DNA from: Ferrimonas senticii DSM 18821
GTDB taxonomy: Bacteria > Pseudomonadota > Gammaproteobacteria > Enterobacterales > Shewanellaceae
Direction: 5' to 3'
Length of the DNA: 64,000 nt
Assembly: GCF_000422665.1 (NCBI RefSeq)
Contig: NZ_KE383899.1
Location: 260,915-324,914, forward strand
The position numbers and the translations under genes were made by a program. Each line of letters starts with the position of its first letter. Within the stretch, counting starts at the first letter, position 1. Below, piece after piece: positions 1 through 8,826 of the stretch. The notes beneath the pieces are model-generated. The model made no database searches, was not told the DNA's origin, and saw only the letters and a program-made list of their open reading frames with translations.

Positions 1-2512
1 CCACACCGGTCAGGTCCAGCGCTGGATCTCGGTAGCGGTTTCGCGCCGCATTGTGGATCTTCCCCAGCACCTTCATGTCACCAATAAAGGGGGCAGCCGC
101 CGCATCCGGCAGGACGATGTTCATCTGTTTGGCAAAGCGCTTAAACGCCATCTCAAACTGGGCGCGGACGCTCTCCTCTTTCAGTGCCAGCACACACAGA
201 TCGATGTAATCACCGTCATCGCCCGGATGCTTGATGTCTTTGAAGAATCCCTTAGCCAAGGTGTGTGTTGCCTTCAGTTTGGGGATTTCATCCTTCAAGC
301 TCTCGTAGGTGCCCTCCACATCCTCGCTGCTGAACAGCTCCAGCGCCTCAGTCAGATAGTCCGCCAGCCCGTAATAATCCACCACATGGCCACAAGGCTT
401 GGCTGCCTTGCTCACCGGCGAGGTACAGGTGCGGTTCACACGGGCGATGGCCTGCATCAAGGTATGGTCCTGCAGCTTGCGATCGATGTACATCACCTGA
501 GCAATCGGCGCGTCAAACCCGGTCAGCAGCATATCCTTGACGATCAAGAACGCCACCGGGTTCTCGGTCAACGGTTTCTTAAAGGCACTGATGACCTGCT
601 TTTGTTTGGCTTTATCAGTGTACTTGGCCAGATATGGCGGATCGTTATGATCGCCGGAGATGATCACCTCAGACGGTGGTGCGCCTAACTCATCCAGCGT
701 CTCCTTAAACTTCACCGCCGCATGGCGACCGCCCACCACAATCATCGCCTTATAGCCATCGGGCTGGATATGTTCGCGATAATGTTTGAGCAGGTCGAGA
801 CACACCCAGCGAATACGGGCAGGCGCTTCGCGCACCGCCTTCTCCACCCCGTACTTCTTCTTGATCTCCAACTGCTCCTCTTTCGAGTACTCGCCAAAGT
901 ACTCCTCGAACAGCGCATCCAGTGACTCGCCCGCCACCTGGTTTTTCACCTCGCGGCCCTGGTACAGCAGGCGCACCGTCGCACCGTCATCTACCGCCTC
1001 GTTGATCTTGTAGGCATCGATGTAACCACCGAACGCCTGCCCCATCTTCTGGGTCTTCAGCAGCGGGGTGCCGGTAAAGCCGATCTTCGGCGCATTGGGC
1101 AGCGCCTTGTTGATGGTGGTGGCCAGCCCGCCAAACTGGGTACGGTGTGCTTCATCCGCCAGCACGATGATCTTGTCGCTGGGGTTGAGATCGACAAACT
1201 CGCTCTGGCTCTGCTCTTTCTCCAAGTCGAGAAACTTCTGCACCATCGCCGTCACCAAGTCGGAGCTATCCTTTTTCAGCAGCGCCTTGAGATCCGTCAC
1301 CGAACCGGCGTTATGCACCGTCTCGCCCTGCGCCGCCATAAAGGTGTTAGTGAGCTGCTCATCCAGTTGGGTCCGATCGGTGATAAACACCAGCTTGTGG
1401 CTTTTCAACTCAGGGTCGCGGCGGATCTTCACCGCCAGCATCACCATAGTCAGCGACTTACCCGAGCCTTGGGTGTGCCACACCACCCCCGATTTGGCTT
1501 GGCGGTCGGTACCACATTTAAGCCGCTCAATTACCTTGTTTACTGCTCGGAACTGCTGGTAACGCGCAACCTTCTTGATGATGCGCCCCTCGTCCGGCTC
1601 AAACAGTACAAAATTCTGGATTATGTCTAGGAAGTTGGCGGGGCTGAGCATCCCAGCGATTAGCCGCTGCTGCGGGGTCACTGCCATTAGCGCTTCAAAG
1701 TCTGCGCCATATTGCGGGCTGGCTTCGGCAACGTGCGCTAAGGATGCGCCTGCACCATCACGTTGAACGACGTCCGCAGACTGCGCTACAAACTGGGTGA
1801 CATTGGCTTGCGACAGTTCGGCGTCTGTAAAGGGATAAGCATCCTTCCAGTCGCCATAGTGCTGCGGACCGGAGCTGATGGTACCAACCTTGGCATGATC
1901 TCGGCACAGGGTGATCATCAGTTGGTTGTACCAAAACAGGCGCTGCGCGCCCTCTTCCTCGGCAAAGCCCCGCAAGTTGGCATAACGCCGAAGCTGCTCG
2001 ATACCGTCACCCACGGGATTGGTGATGTAAGGCGACTTGCACTCGATTACCACCAGCGGCAACCCGTTCACAAAGCCAAGGATGTCGGGGATGATGTTCT
2101 GCGCCCCCTCCACCTTGAACTGGCTGGTGCATAGAAACTCGTTGTTGGCTGGGTTGGCAAAGTCGATCAAGGTAACCGTCTGGCCCTTGCGCCCTTTACC
2201 CAAGTCCTGCTCCACGGAAATACCTTCGCCACACAACAGGTTCCAAAGCGCCTGGTTGTACTCCATCAGCGCCGCATGGGTGGGGTGAGTCAGCTCCCGC
2301 ATCACCTTGCGCAGATTCTCCGGGCTGATCCATGGGTTCAGTCGCTGCACCGCCGCTTCCAACCGCTTCACCAACACCACATCTCGCAGTGCTGCCCTTT
2401 CTTGGCTCGGGTGCTCCGGCGACAACGCCACACCGTCCACATAACGCCAGCCTAATGACTGAAGTTGTGCGAGTGCGGGGAGTTCTACCTTATTGAGTTC
2501 GTCCTGGCTCAT
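1..2512 (-). CDS. hsdR: Type I restriction enzyme, R (endonuclease/translocase) subunit, 3' end cut by window edge
   Basis: The motor and nuclease subunit of a type I restriction-modification complex, which translocates and cleaves unmethylated DNA together with HsdM and HsdS. I translated the minus strand from the ATG at 2512; about 837 residues are open with no stop before position 2, so the C-terminus lies outside the window. An N-terminal nuclease motif is visible near residues 140-157 (PDILGF followed by VIECK), then Walker A (HTQGSGKS, about residue 345) and a DEAH box (ADEAHRTQ, about residue 451), and later the helicase motif near GFDAP and QAIARVNR. It follows hsdM and hsdS on the same strand but is separated from them by two other genes, so it may have its own promoter in 2513-2723. 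The reading frame is intact as far as it can be read. Confidence 0.95.
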   Translation of the reverse strand, partial: MSQDELNKVELPALAQLQSLGWRYVDGVALSPEHPSQERAALRDVVLVKRLEAAVQRLNPWISPENLRKVMRELTHPTHAALMEYNQALWNLLCGEGISVEQDLGKGRKGQTVTLIDFANPANNEFLCTSQFKVEGAQNIIPDILGFVNGLPLVVIECKSPYITNPVGDGIEQLRRYANLRGFAEEEGAQRLFWYNQLMITLCRDHAKVGTISSGPQHYGDWKDAYPFTDAELSQANVTQFVAQSADVVQRDGAGASLAHVAEASPQYGADFEALMAVTPQQRLIAGMLSPANFLDIIQNFVLFEPDEGRIIKKVARYQQFRAVNKVIERLKCGTDRQAKSGVVWHTQGSGKSLTMVMLAVKIRRDPELKSHKLVFITDRTQLDEQLTNTFMAAQGETVHNAGSVTDLKALLKKDSSDLVTAMVQKFLDLEKEQSQSEFVDLNPSDKIIVLADEAHRTQFGGLATTINKALPNAPKIGFTGTPLLKTQKMGQAFGGYIDAYKINEAVDDGATVRLLYQGREVKNQVAGESLDALFEEYFGEYSKEEQLEIKKKYGVEKAVREAPARIRWVCLDLLKHYREHIQPDGYKAMIVVGGRHAAVKFKETLDELGAPPSEVIISGDHNDPPYLAKYTDKAKQKQVISAFKKPLTENPVAFLIVKDMLLTGFDAPIAQVMYIDRKLQDHTLMQAIARVNRTCTSPVSKAAKPCGHVVDYYGLADYLTEALELFSSEDVEGTYESLKDEIPKLKATHTLAKGFFKDIKHPGDDGDYIDLCVLALKEESVRAQFEMAFKRFAKQMNIVLPDAAAAPFIGDMKVLGKIHNAARNRYRDPALDLTGV

Positions 2513-2723
2513 AGCCTTTTTCTATTTTTGTCTTTTAGGGGCCAATCTTGCCAGAAACACCGCACAGATTGCGCCACACCGCATCAATAAATGACACATC
2601 CATCTTCATCGAAAAATTGCAATTTGGACGCGCTCCCCCCCACGGCAAGCCACAAAAACTTGGGCACTATCGGAGGTGTTGGCAGGGGCTCCTGCCAGTG
2701 TCATTCAAATATGGAGATAAACC

Positions 2724-3002
2724 ATGAGCCACAAGAAAACCCCGATGACCCCCGCAGCAGCCGCGCGGATACAACGCGCTGTTGCCAAGCAGCAAGGCGG
2801 TACAGTTGTCAGCAATAGCGTGGCAGCACGAGCGCAAAGAGCGGCGGCAAACAACAACACTGCGCAACAGGTTCAGACCAACGAACTCAATCGCAGCAAG
2901 CAGCTCAATCCAAACAACAATGAATACTGGAAGTCCCATGGCTTCAATCAGCGTCCCAAAGACTGGGAGCAACGCATTGAACAAGGTAAAACCAAGCCCT
3001 AA
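2724..3002 (+). CDS. Small hydrophilic protein with SMP-like Ala-rich repeat (hypothetical)
   Basis: A 92-residue Ala/Gln/Asn-rich, basic protein encoded opposite to the hsd genes, between hsdR and the unknown gene downstream of hsdS. A GGAG sits about 8 bases before the ATG. The N-terminal half contains two related segments, MTPAAAARIQRAVAKQQGG and SVAARAQRAAA, a pattern I associate with small bacterial proteins resembling the seed-maturation-protein (SMP) repeat; this is recalled, not searched. The C-terminal half ends in NNNEYWKSHGFNQRP, which looks like a second short folded or binding segment. No catalytic motif or membrane segment is seen. Its place between two restriction genes suggests cargo of the island, but the function is unknown. 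Confidence 0.6.
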   Translation: MSHKKTPMTPAAAARIQRAVAKQQGGTVVSNSVAARAQRAAANNNTAQQVQTNELNRSKQLNPNNNEYWKSHGFNQRPKDWEQRIEQGKTKP

Positions 3003-3044
3003 TCACTAGCACACACCTTTGGCCGCCAAAGCTTACATTTGGTC

Positions 3045-4409
3045 TTAGCTATTGGCGGCTTGCTCCAACTGCTTATCCAAATGATGCTGGTAGTACACGG
3101 GATAACGGGCCAAAACGTCCTCAAAGACACCAGCCACTTGCGTGATGTTTCTAACATCATTAAGAGCTTGGTGAGCCAGTTGCTTCACAAAACCATCAAG
3201 GCCAATGGCAATTTTGCAGAGTATTACCAAAGGACGGTTATCCGCCGGTTGCACCGGTCTAGAAACATTGGTGATAAACAACTCAAGTCGTTCAAAGCTG
3301 GGCAAGTCCTGGTGGCTCCGCCACTTCTTTAGCACATTGTAATGACGGTCGGAGTCACTTTCATAAGACGGATTACTGGGGTCACTATCGATTGGTATGT
3401 AGCGGGCAAAGTCACGTTCACCGATAGGCTTCCCGTGCAACACCGAAGCGGCACCTTGCAGTTCACGAAGCAGCGCCCCAAAGCACGTGGTAGGCTTGCC
3501 TTCTTTATCCGTAAAACTGCTGAGTGCTCGGCACAACAACCAAGGGCGAGCGCGCAGTGTCTCCTCACTGGCTTCGATTTGCATAACACAGCCGACTTCG
3601 TAGGCAGAGATCATGTGCAGATAAAAGTCGAACATTAAATGCAGACACGCTGCCAACAGAGGTACCCTTTTCTCTGCTTCTAGCTCATGCCACTCCCCTT
3701 TATTGGATGGAAACCTCTCCATGGCATCCAGCTGTGCTTGAGGTACCAGGCTGTTCTTTTGCCAGTAAGGCTTGATGATGTGCCAATGAACGGTTCGCTC
3801 ATCGTGCCCAACCTGTTTTGCTTTCACAAAAGCACGTGCCAACTCGAATAATTCGATATCTTGTTGGGCCCTCTTCTTAACAAACTGTAAAAGTGGCCGT
3901 AGCTCGGTGGGGGGGGGCCCTTTTACTGCAGGGCTGCCGGTAAATGCCACGCCCACCGCAACCGATAGCCAGTTAGATGCGTTAGATCGAACCTGTTCTG
4001 CTCGCCCAATAAGGGCAGACTCTGGTACATCAAATATCGCTTTCATTGGCTCGGCAACCGACATAAACCAATCACGAAATTGTTCAGCAGACTTGCGACT
4101 AATACCTTTTTCCCCAGTGAGGTTGGCAATGCTGCCCTTACTGAGCCCATGACTTAGTCCACTGTGGGATTCCATCATCTTGAGCATGAACGAGGGAGAC
4201 AGTTTTAACCCAAGTAGGGCGGCAAACTGATTGACAGGGGGCAGAAATAGGTGGTTAACCTCGAACACCTTAAAGCGATACTTGCCATCACTGTCCCCCC
4301 AGTCTTCTAAGGCGTTCGCCAATCCTACGAACGGATCATAATGGTCGCTGGTTTCACCTTGCTGTTCTGGTTGTTTTACTTGGGACTTGCCGTCATCAGC
4401 ACACATCAT
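3045..4409 (-). CDS. Unknown protein between hsdS and hsdR, with poly-C tract in frame
   Basis: A soluble protein of about 454 residues that I do not recognise. I chose the ATG at 4409 because AGAGGGAAG lies five bases upstream; a TTG at 4490 in the same frame would add 27 residues but has no ribosome-binding site. There is a short helix-turn-helix-like stretch (LSKGSIANLTGEKG... near residues 90-115) but no P-loop, nuclease or methylase motif that I can see. It lies about 100 bases downstream of hsdS on the same strand and is probably cotranscribed with hsdM and hsdS. The codons GGG CCC CCC CCC form a run of nine C at 3909-3917, so loss or gain of one base would stop translation within roughly 30 or 10 codons. 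An accessory restriction or anti-phage role is inference from context only. Confidence 0.75.
   Translation of the reverse strand: MMCADDGKSQVKQPEQQGETSDHYDPFVGLANALEDWGDSDGKYRFKVFEVNHLFLPPVNQFAALLGLKLSPSFMLKMMESHSGLSHGLSKGSIANLTGEKGISRKSAEQFRDWFMSVAEPMKAIFDVPESALIGRAEQVRSNASNWLSVAVGVAFTGSPAVKGPPPTELRPLLQFVKKRAQQDIELFELARAFVKAKQVGHDERTVHWHIIKPYWQKNSLVPQAQLDAMERFPSNKGEWHELEAEKRVPLLAACLHLMFDFYLHMISAYEVGCVMQIEASEETLRARPWLLCRALSSFTDKEGKPTTCFGALLRELQGAASVLHGKPIGERDFARYIPIDSDPSNPSYESDSDRHYNVLKKWRSHQDLPSFERLELFITNVSRPVQPADNRPLVILCKIAIGLDGFVKQLAHQALNDVRNITQVAGVFEDVLARYPVYYQHHLDKQLEQAANS
3909..3917 (-). repeat. Homopolymer of nine C inside coding sequence
   Basis: On the coding (minus) strand the sequence reads GGG followed by nine C and then ACC, in frame as Gly-Pro-Pro-Pro-Thr. 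Homopolymers of this length are prone to slipped-strand mispairing. Reading on by hand, a one-base deletion reaches TGA after about 30 codons and a one-base insertion reaches TAA after about 10 codons, so either change would switch the gene off. Confidence 0.85.
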
Positions 4410-4510
4410 TCTTCCCTCTTGGCAAGTGTTCTCCGCCAGCTTAAGCGCCTGAGTAAAATGGCCAGCGGACGCATAAAAGTCGCTGGCCAAGCGCGTTACA
4501 AATAACGTGT

Positions 4511-5893
4511 TTAGTTGTTGCTATCGACCATGACCCGCACCTTACCGGTGAGCAGGTCTTGCATAAGGGCTTTCTTTGTTGCCTTATGACCGTTGTTCTT
4601 CCGCTGCATAGCATTGATGCGCCCATCGATACTGCGGATTGCTCTAGCAATAATTTTTTGCTCATGAATCGGCGGGATGGGTGAGAGGATTTTTCCTATT
4701 TCGCTTAGGTAGATACCTGGCTGCGCCGTCTGGTTCACACGGTCCCAAAGCCTACTCTTAAAGTCTGCGCTCTCAGAATAAAAGCGCAAAAAATCGGCAT
4801 CCAATCTTGTTTCATGTCCCCGAATAACAGCAACACTGCGCTGCAAGGTGAACGTCGGAAAGCCCTCGGGCACCTGGCAGACCTTACCGACCGTTGCACC
4901 GACAACGGCGAGCAATAAGTCTCCGGCTTCCGGCTTCCACTTTGCATGCATCTTCTCGTAAAAGTCCTCAGATACATAAGTGTCATCATCCAAGAGAGTG
5001 AACATGCCGTCTTTCATGTTTCGGACGCTTAATAGTGGAACGCCCTTTGGTACTCGCTTGGGAGGAAGGTGAGTCCCATCTTTGATCAAACTGCATGCAT
5101 CTTTAAGTTCGAGCACCTCCCAATCCTCTGGGATCGCCCCCAGCTGGGAATCCTTAAAAGCGGTGGTGCCGTCGCCGGTTCGATAGTTATCCGGCGTCGG
5201 GGACAGCAGCTCCTGCATCAACCCGGTTTTGACCGCCTTGAGCTTGTCGATCTGCGCCTGCGTCCGCTCAATCACGGTATCCACCGAGGTTAGGATCTCA
5301 GCGATTTTGCGCTGCTCGGGGAGGCCTGGGTAGAAAACTGGCAGCTCTCCGATTTCTTTCAGACCCAGATCTGGCACGCCAATGCTTTGAATTCCAAACT
5401 TCAGACGCCACTGCATATAATCTGAACGCAAAAACCACAGTAAATAGGTAGGGTCAATGGCGCAGGCAGGCCGTATTTGACACAGACTGTGTAAGATTGA
5501 GAAATCGTAAAAGTCGCTTTCCAGAAGGTATGATTTCCCCAGCCCAGCACCAATTCTGGAAAAAATTATGTCTCCAGGCCGCAAGTCTGTTTTCTTGCAA
5601 TTCTTAGCGTGGGCTTCACGTGAAATATACTTGAGCTTGGTCAAGTCCAATCGCATGTTAGCATCTAGATTTGTCGGCGATACAATAGGAACCCCATCGC
5701 TGCTATCGACATACTTTGGCGTCGTGTGGTCCCTATCCGCAATCTTCTCTGTTACCTTCGACAACTTGGCTAATTGCCAGCCAACCGGAAGCATCTGCTC
5801 TGGGTTTCTCCAAAGTTCTTCCATAGACTCTGTTTTAACCATTGAAGTTCTAGAGTGCGCTGAATCTACTTCTATGAGCACTTTCTCACTCAT
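4511..5893 (-). CDS. hsdS: Type I restriction-modification specificity subunit
   Basis: The 460-residue DNA-recognition subunit that gives the HsdM/HsdR complex its bipartite target. It shows the usual layout: target-recognition domain 1 (about residues 35-190), a central conserved helix region (LPEQRKIAEILTSVDTVIER ... LMQELL), domain 2 (about 250-405) and a C-terminal conserved helix (HEQKIIARAIRSIDGRI ... LMQDLLTGKVRV). The two helical repeats are the spacers that set the distance between half-sites. The start overlaps the end of hsdM by 8 bases (ATGAGTGA), and its ribosome-binding site GAAGGAG lies inside the last hsdM codons, indicating translational coupling. The target sequence cannot be predicted from this. 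Confidence 0.95.
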   Translation of the reverse strand: MSEKVLIEVDSAHSRTSMVKTESMEELWRNPEQMLPVGWQLAKLSKVTEKIADRDHTTPKYVDSSDGVPIVSPTNLDANMRLDLTKLKYISREAHAKNCKKTDLRPGDIIFSRIGAGLGKSYLLESDFYDFSILHSLCQIRPACAIDPTYLLWFLRSDYMQWRLKFGIQSIGVPDLGLKEIGELPVFYPGLPEQRKIAEILTSVDTVIERTQAQIDKLKAVKTGLMQELLSPTPDNYRTGDGTTAFKDSQLGAIPEDWEVLELKDACSLIKDGTHLPPKRVPKGVPLLSVRNMKDGMFTLLDDDTYVSEDFYEKMHAKWKPEAGDLLLAVVGATVGKVCQVPEGFPTFTLQRSVAVIRGHETRLDADFLRFYSESADFKSRLWDRVNQTAQPGIYLSEIGKILSPIPPIHEQKIIARAIRSIDGRINAMQRKNNGHKATKKALMQDLLTGKVRVMVDSNN

Positions 5894-7622
5894 AACCCAG
5901 CTCCTTCAGATAGCTATGCATCGCCTGTTCGGCTTCGGTCACTTGGGTATCCAGTTGGTCCAGCGACACGTGATACTTGTCCCACCAGCGCTCTAGCTGG
6001 ACAATCACCTTGGCCTCTGCGTCGATGCCTGCCTGCTCAATCTGCTGGCGGATCTGTGCCTTCTCGATGATCTCCGACTTAAATTGCAGGTAGCCGTCAG
6101 TTTTGTGTTCCAACACAGCGGAAACGTCGAAGCCATCCAGCACCGCATCTTGGATATAGTCGTCATTCACCTCACGTAGCGGCACACCACCGTGCAGCAG
6201 AGCGCGCACATCAAAGATCTCCGCTGGTGCAGAGGTATCGGCGTAACGGCGGATATTGAGGTTGTAATCGTTCTCAGCGATCTCAGACAGTTCCACCACT
6301 TTGGAATAACGTGGGATCTCGGCGTACTGCTCGAAAGTCTCGACGATCTTGGTGATGTCCTGCGGGCGCAGCTTGTTCTGGTTTTTGCCCTCTTCATACT
6401 CCAGCTCGGCGTTGATAAACAGCACCTTGCCTTTGCGCTCGACGCGCTTGGCTTTGTTGATGATCAGCAGGCAAGCCGGAATGCCGGTGCCGTAGAACAA
6501 GCCGGACGGCAGCCCCACTACGGCTTCCAGTAGGTCATCTTCAAGAATGCCCTGACGGATCGCCTTCTCACTGGAGCCTCGGAACAATACGCCATGTGGC
6601 ATCACCACGCCCACCATGCCCTCGGCATTGGTGCTGGCGATCATGTGCTGCACGAAGGCCAGATCCCCGGCATCCTTCGGTGGTGTGCCGTAAGGGAAGC
6701 GGCCAAAGTTGTCGTTGTCTGCCTCGTCCTTGCCCCACTTCTTCAGTGAGAACGGCGGGTTGGCGATCACCCGGTCGAAGGTCATTAGTGTGCCGTGCTG
6801 GGTATGCTGTGGCTCGCGCAAGGTATCGCCCTTGCGGATATCCGCGCTCATCACCCCATGCAGGAACATGTTCATCTTACAGATGGCCCAGGTGTTGAGG
6901 TTCATCTCCTGGCCGAACAGCGACAGGTTGGCGGGATTCTCCCCATGACGAGCCAAGTAGTTGCGGGTCTGCACCAGCATCCCGCCCGAACCGGCGGTGG
7001 GATCATAAATACGCATCCCGGCATGGGGCTCCAACAGAGACACCAACAGTTGCACCACCTCACCGGGGGTATAGAACTCGCCACCCTTCTTACCCGCGCT
7101 ATCGGCGAACATCTTGATCAAATACTCGTAGGCGGTGCCCAGCAGATCGGGCCGCTCGAAATCGGCGTTACGCAGACGGTATTTGCTGAAGTGAGACAGC
7201 AGATCCCGCAGTTTCTTGTCGGACAGCTTGTTCTTGATGTTGAAGTCGATGCTGGCCAGCACCCCTTCCAATGATGGGTTGTGTTCTTCAATCGCGTCGG
7301 CAGCGGTGTTGAGCGCTTCACCAACGTTGTGCTTCAAGTCTTTCAGCTGCGCCCAACGGGCCTTCTCTGGGATAAAGAAAGTGGCGTCGTACTCATCCTC
7401 ATCCTGGGCGAGTTCCAGCGCCTGCGCTTCGCTTTTACCTTTAGCAACGTAATGCGCCACCACCTTTTCCTGTTCCTCGTCAAAGGCATCGGATAGGCGC
7501 TTCAAGAACATCATCCCGAAGATGTAATCCTTGAATTCAGAGGCATCCATATTGCCGCGCAGAATGTCGGCGGCTTCCCACAGGAAGGACTCAAGCTGTT
7601 TCAGCGAAAGCTTGTGAGGCAT
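5886..7622 (-). CDS. hsdM: Type I restriction-modification DNA methyltransferase subunit
   Basis: An N6-adenine methyltransferase of 578 residues that protects host DNA and is part of the restriction complex. An N-terminal HsdM helical domain (about residues 8-150) is followed by the N6_Mtase domain, with SAM-binding motif I (DPTAGSGGM, about residue 205) and catalytic motif IV (ANPPF, about residue 283). A GGAG five bases before the ATG supports the start. It heads the minus-strand hsdM-hsdS operon. The 250 bases upstream must hold its promoter, back to back with the genes starting at 7942. Confidence 0.96.
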   Translation of the reverse strand: MPHKLSLKQLESFLWEAADILRGNMDASEFKDYIFGMMFLKRLSDAFDEEQEKVVAHYVAKGKSEAQALELAQDEDEYDATFFIPEKARWAQLKDLKHNVGEALNTAADAIEEHNPSLEGVLASIDFNIKNKLSDKKLRDLLSHFSKYRLRNADFERPDLLGTAYEYLIKMFADSAGKKGGEFYTPGEVVQLLVSLLEPHAGMRIYDPTAGSGGMLVQTRNYLARHGENPANLSLFGQEMNLNTWAICKMNMFLHGVMSADIRKGDTLREPQHTQHGTLMTFDRVIANPPFSLKKWGKDEADNDNFGRFPYGTPPKDAGDLAFVQHMIASTNAEGMVGVVMPHGVLFRGSSEKAIRQGILEDDLLEAVVGLPSGLFYGTGIPACLLIINKAKRVERKGKVLFINAELEYEEGKNQNKLRPQDITKIVETFEQYAEIPRYSKVVELSEIAENDYNLNIRRYADTSAPAEIFDVRALLHGGVPLREVNDDYIQDAVLDGFDVSAVLEHKTDGYLQFKSEIIEKAQIRQQIEQAGIDAEAKVIVQLERWWDKYHVSLDQLDTQVTEAEQAMHSYLKELGYE

Positions 7623-7892
7623 CGTAACTCCATCAGAGACTGGGGCCGGAGAAGTCCCGGCGCAATGCCCGACATATTACGGCGGTGGCAGTGGCTCGAC
7701 AATCAACTGGCGGCTATTGGGCGGCAAACCAACCAAGTTTGTAGTTAGCTCGCACTTATCCACAGGCACCGATTCTGCCAACCTAGTCAGCCGGATCGCT
7801 GCGACATTGCGTTCGAACATCATTTTTTATCGAGGTCTTAGAAATACCACTAAATTGACCAAAGCATCGTAATCCATGGTATGGATATTCAA

Positions 7893-7908
7893 GACATCTT
7901 CAGATGTC
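7893..7908. promoter_or_regulatory. 16-bp near-perfect palindrome upstream of the 193-residue island gene
   Basis: The sequence GACATCTTCAGATGTC has two 7-base inverted halves around a 2-base centre. It ends 33 bases before the ATG at 7942, in the roughly 320-base region between hsdM and the rightward island genes (7623-7941), where no other gene is convincing. The position suits an operator that controls the rightward operon or both divergent units. The regulator is unknown; AlpA or the 193-residue protein are candidates. Confidence 0.45.
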
Positions 7909-7941
7909 ATCAGACCAAACCGAAACAAAACGGAAACCTCG

Positions 7942-8523
7942 ATGTTGGATAACAACACCTCCTATCGCACCACCGGAATCAAAGTTAGTAGTGGTTTATG
8001 CGGCGTTGGCAAGAAGCCTACTCAATGGGCAAAAGACCAAGATGAAATCATCAACCCTCGCCCTGAACTCGCCGACTTGATGAGCAAACTGCTTCAACGC
8101 GCAGGGATCGCAGTGGATGCTCCGATCAATTATCTGGCACGCAGCCCTTATGGCGACCCCTACGGCGTAGTTGACAGAAGTTATGCACTGGTTCGCATCA
8201 TGGGTCGGGTGCTTACCAAGCACGAGGCTTCAGCGGCAGACAGCCAAGCTATGGTCGATGCGGTTGAAGAGGTGATTGATGCCAGGGTGCAAGCCAGTCT
8301 CGCCGTGTTGGACGAGATTGAAGACGGAATGCCCAGACAGGTATCAGCATTGCACAACATCGTTGGCTCCCTGCTTGAGTTGGTCCTTCAGTCAGGCAAT
8401 TACGGAAGTCAGGCGGACGTGACTGCCGCTATCCGTGCCAAGTACCGGAATAAACATGGGCTATCTCAACGTAATCTCGACAAAGTATTCGGTCGCGCCA
8501 ATCAAACCTTAGCTCGAGCCTGA
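7942..8523 (+). CDS. Unrecognised island protein, 193 residues
   Basis: A soluble, mostly helical protein with no family that I recognise. The frame is open back to an ATG at 7876, but that would translate through the palindrome at 7893-7908, so I prefer the ATG at 7942 (193 residues); the ribosome-binding site is weak for both. The C-terminal part (AAIRAKYRNKHGLSQRNLDKVFGRANQTL) resembles a small DNA-binding or winged-helix-like module, but this is a visual impression. It is the first gene of a rightward set followed by alpA and the primase-like gene, so a role in control or replication of the element is likely by context. Confidence 0.7.
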   Translation: MLDNNTSYRTTGIKVSSGLCGVGKKPTQWAKDQDEIINPRPELADLMSKLLQRAGIAVDAPINYLARSPYGDPYGVVDRSYALVRIMGRVLTKHEASAADSQAMVDAVEEVIDARVQASLAVLDEIEDGMPRQVSALHNIVGSLLELVLQSGNYGSQADVTAAIRAKYRNKHGLSQRNLDKVFGRANQTLARA

Positions 8524-8628
8524 ATGCACCAACGACTCTACTGCAAGTGCAGTAGCTACATGATCCGAAAGCCGTTTTAAACGGCAAACTGGCAGCCATT
8601 GTCCCCGAGCCACTCAGGAGATCCAGAC

Positions 8629-8814
8629 ATGGCTGCCAACATCATTCGCTTATCCGCTATTAAGTCCAAAGTAGGCCTTTCCCGCGCCAGTATTTATGCG
8701 CAAATCAAGGCCGGCACCTTCCCCAAACAGATCAAAATTGGCCCACGCAGTGTTGGCTGGGTCGAGTCCGAAATCGATGCATGGCTTGAACAACAGATGG
8801 CCAAGCGCGGTTAA
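8629..8814 (+). CDS. alpA: AlpA-family DNA-binding regulator
   Basis: A 61-residue helix-turn-helix protein of the AlpA/MerR-like family, which in P4-like satellites and integrative elements acts as an excisionase or a transcription activator of int. The typical pattern is present: IRLSAIKSKVGLSRASIYAQIKAGTFPKQIKIGPRSVGWVESEIDAWL, where the helix-turn-helix precedes the conserved WxxxEIDAWL end. I start at the ATG at 8629, which has CAGGAG eight bases upstream, rather than the upstream in-frame ATG at 8599. It lies 12 bases before the primase-like gene and is probably cotranscribed with it. Confidence 0.88.
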   Translation: MAANIIRLSAIKSKVGLSRASIYAQIKAGTFPKQIKIGPRSVGWVESEIDAWLEQQMAKRG

Positions 8815-8826
8815 GGACAAACGAAC

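Noticed and set aside
3045-4490. TTG at 4490 as the start of the unknown gene after hsdS
   Set aside because: It lacks a ribosome-binding site, whereas the ATG at 4409 follows AGAGGGAAG at ideal spacing. The longer form cannot be fully excluded.
7663-7746. A 27-codon plus-strand frame (MPDILRRWQWLDNQLAAIG...) upstream of the island operon
   Set aside because: It looks somewhat protein-like and has GGAG upstream, but it is too short and unsupported by any homology I can recall.
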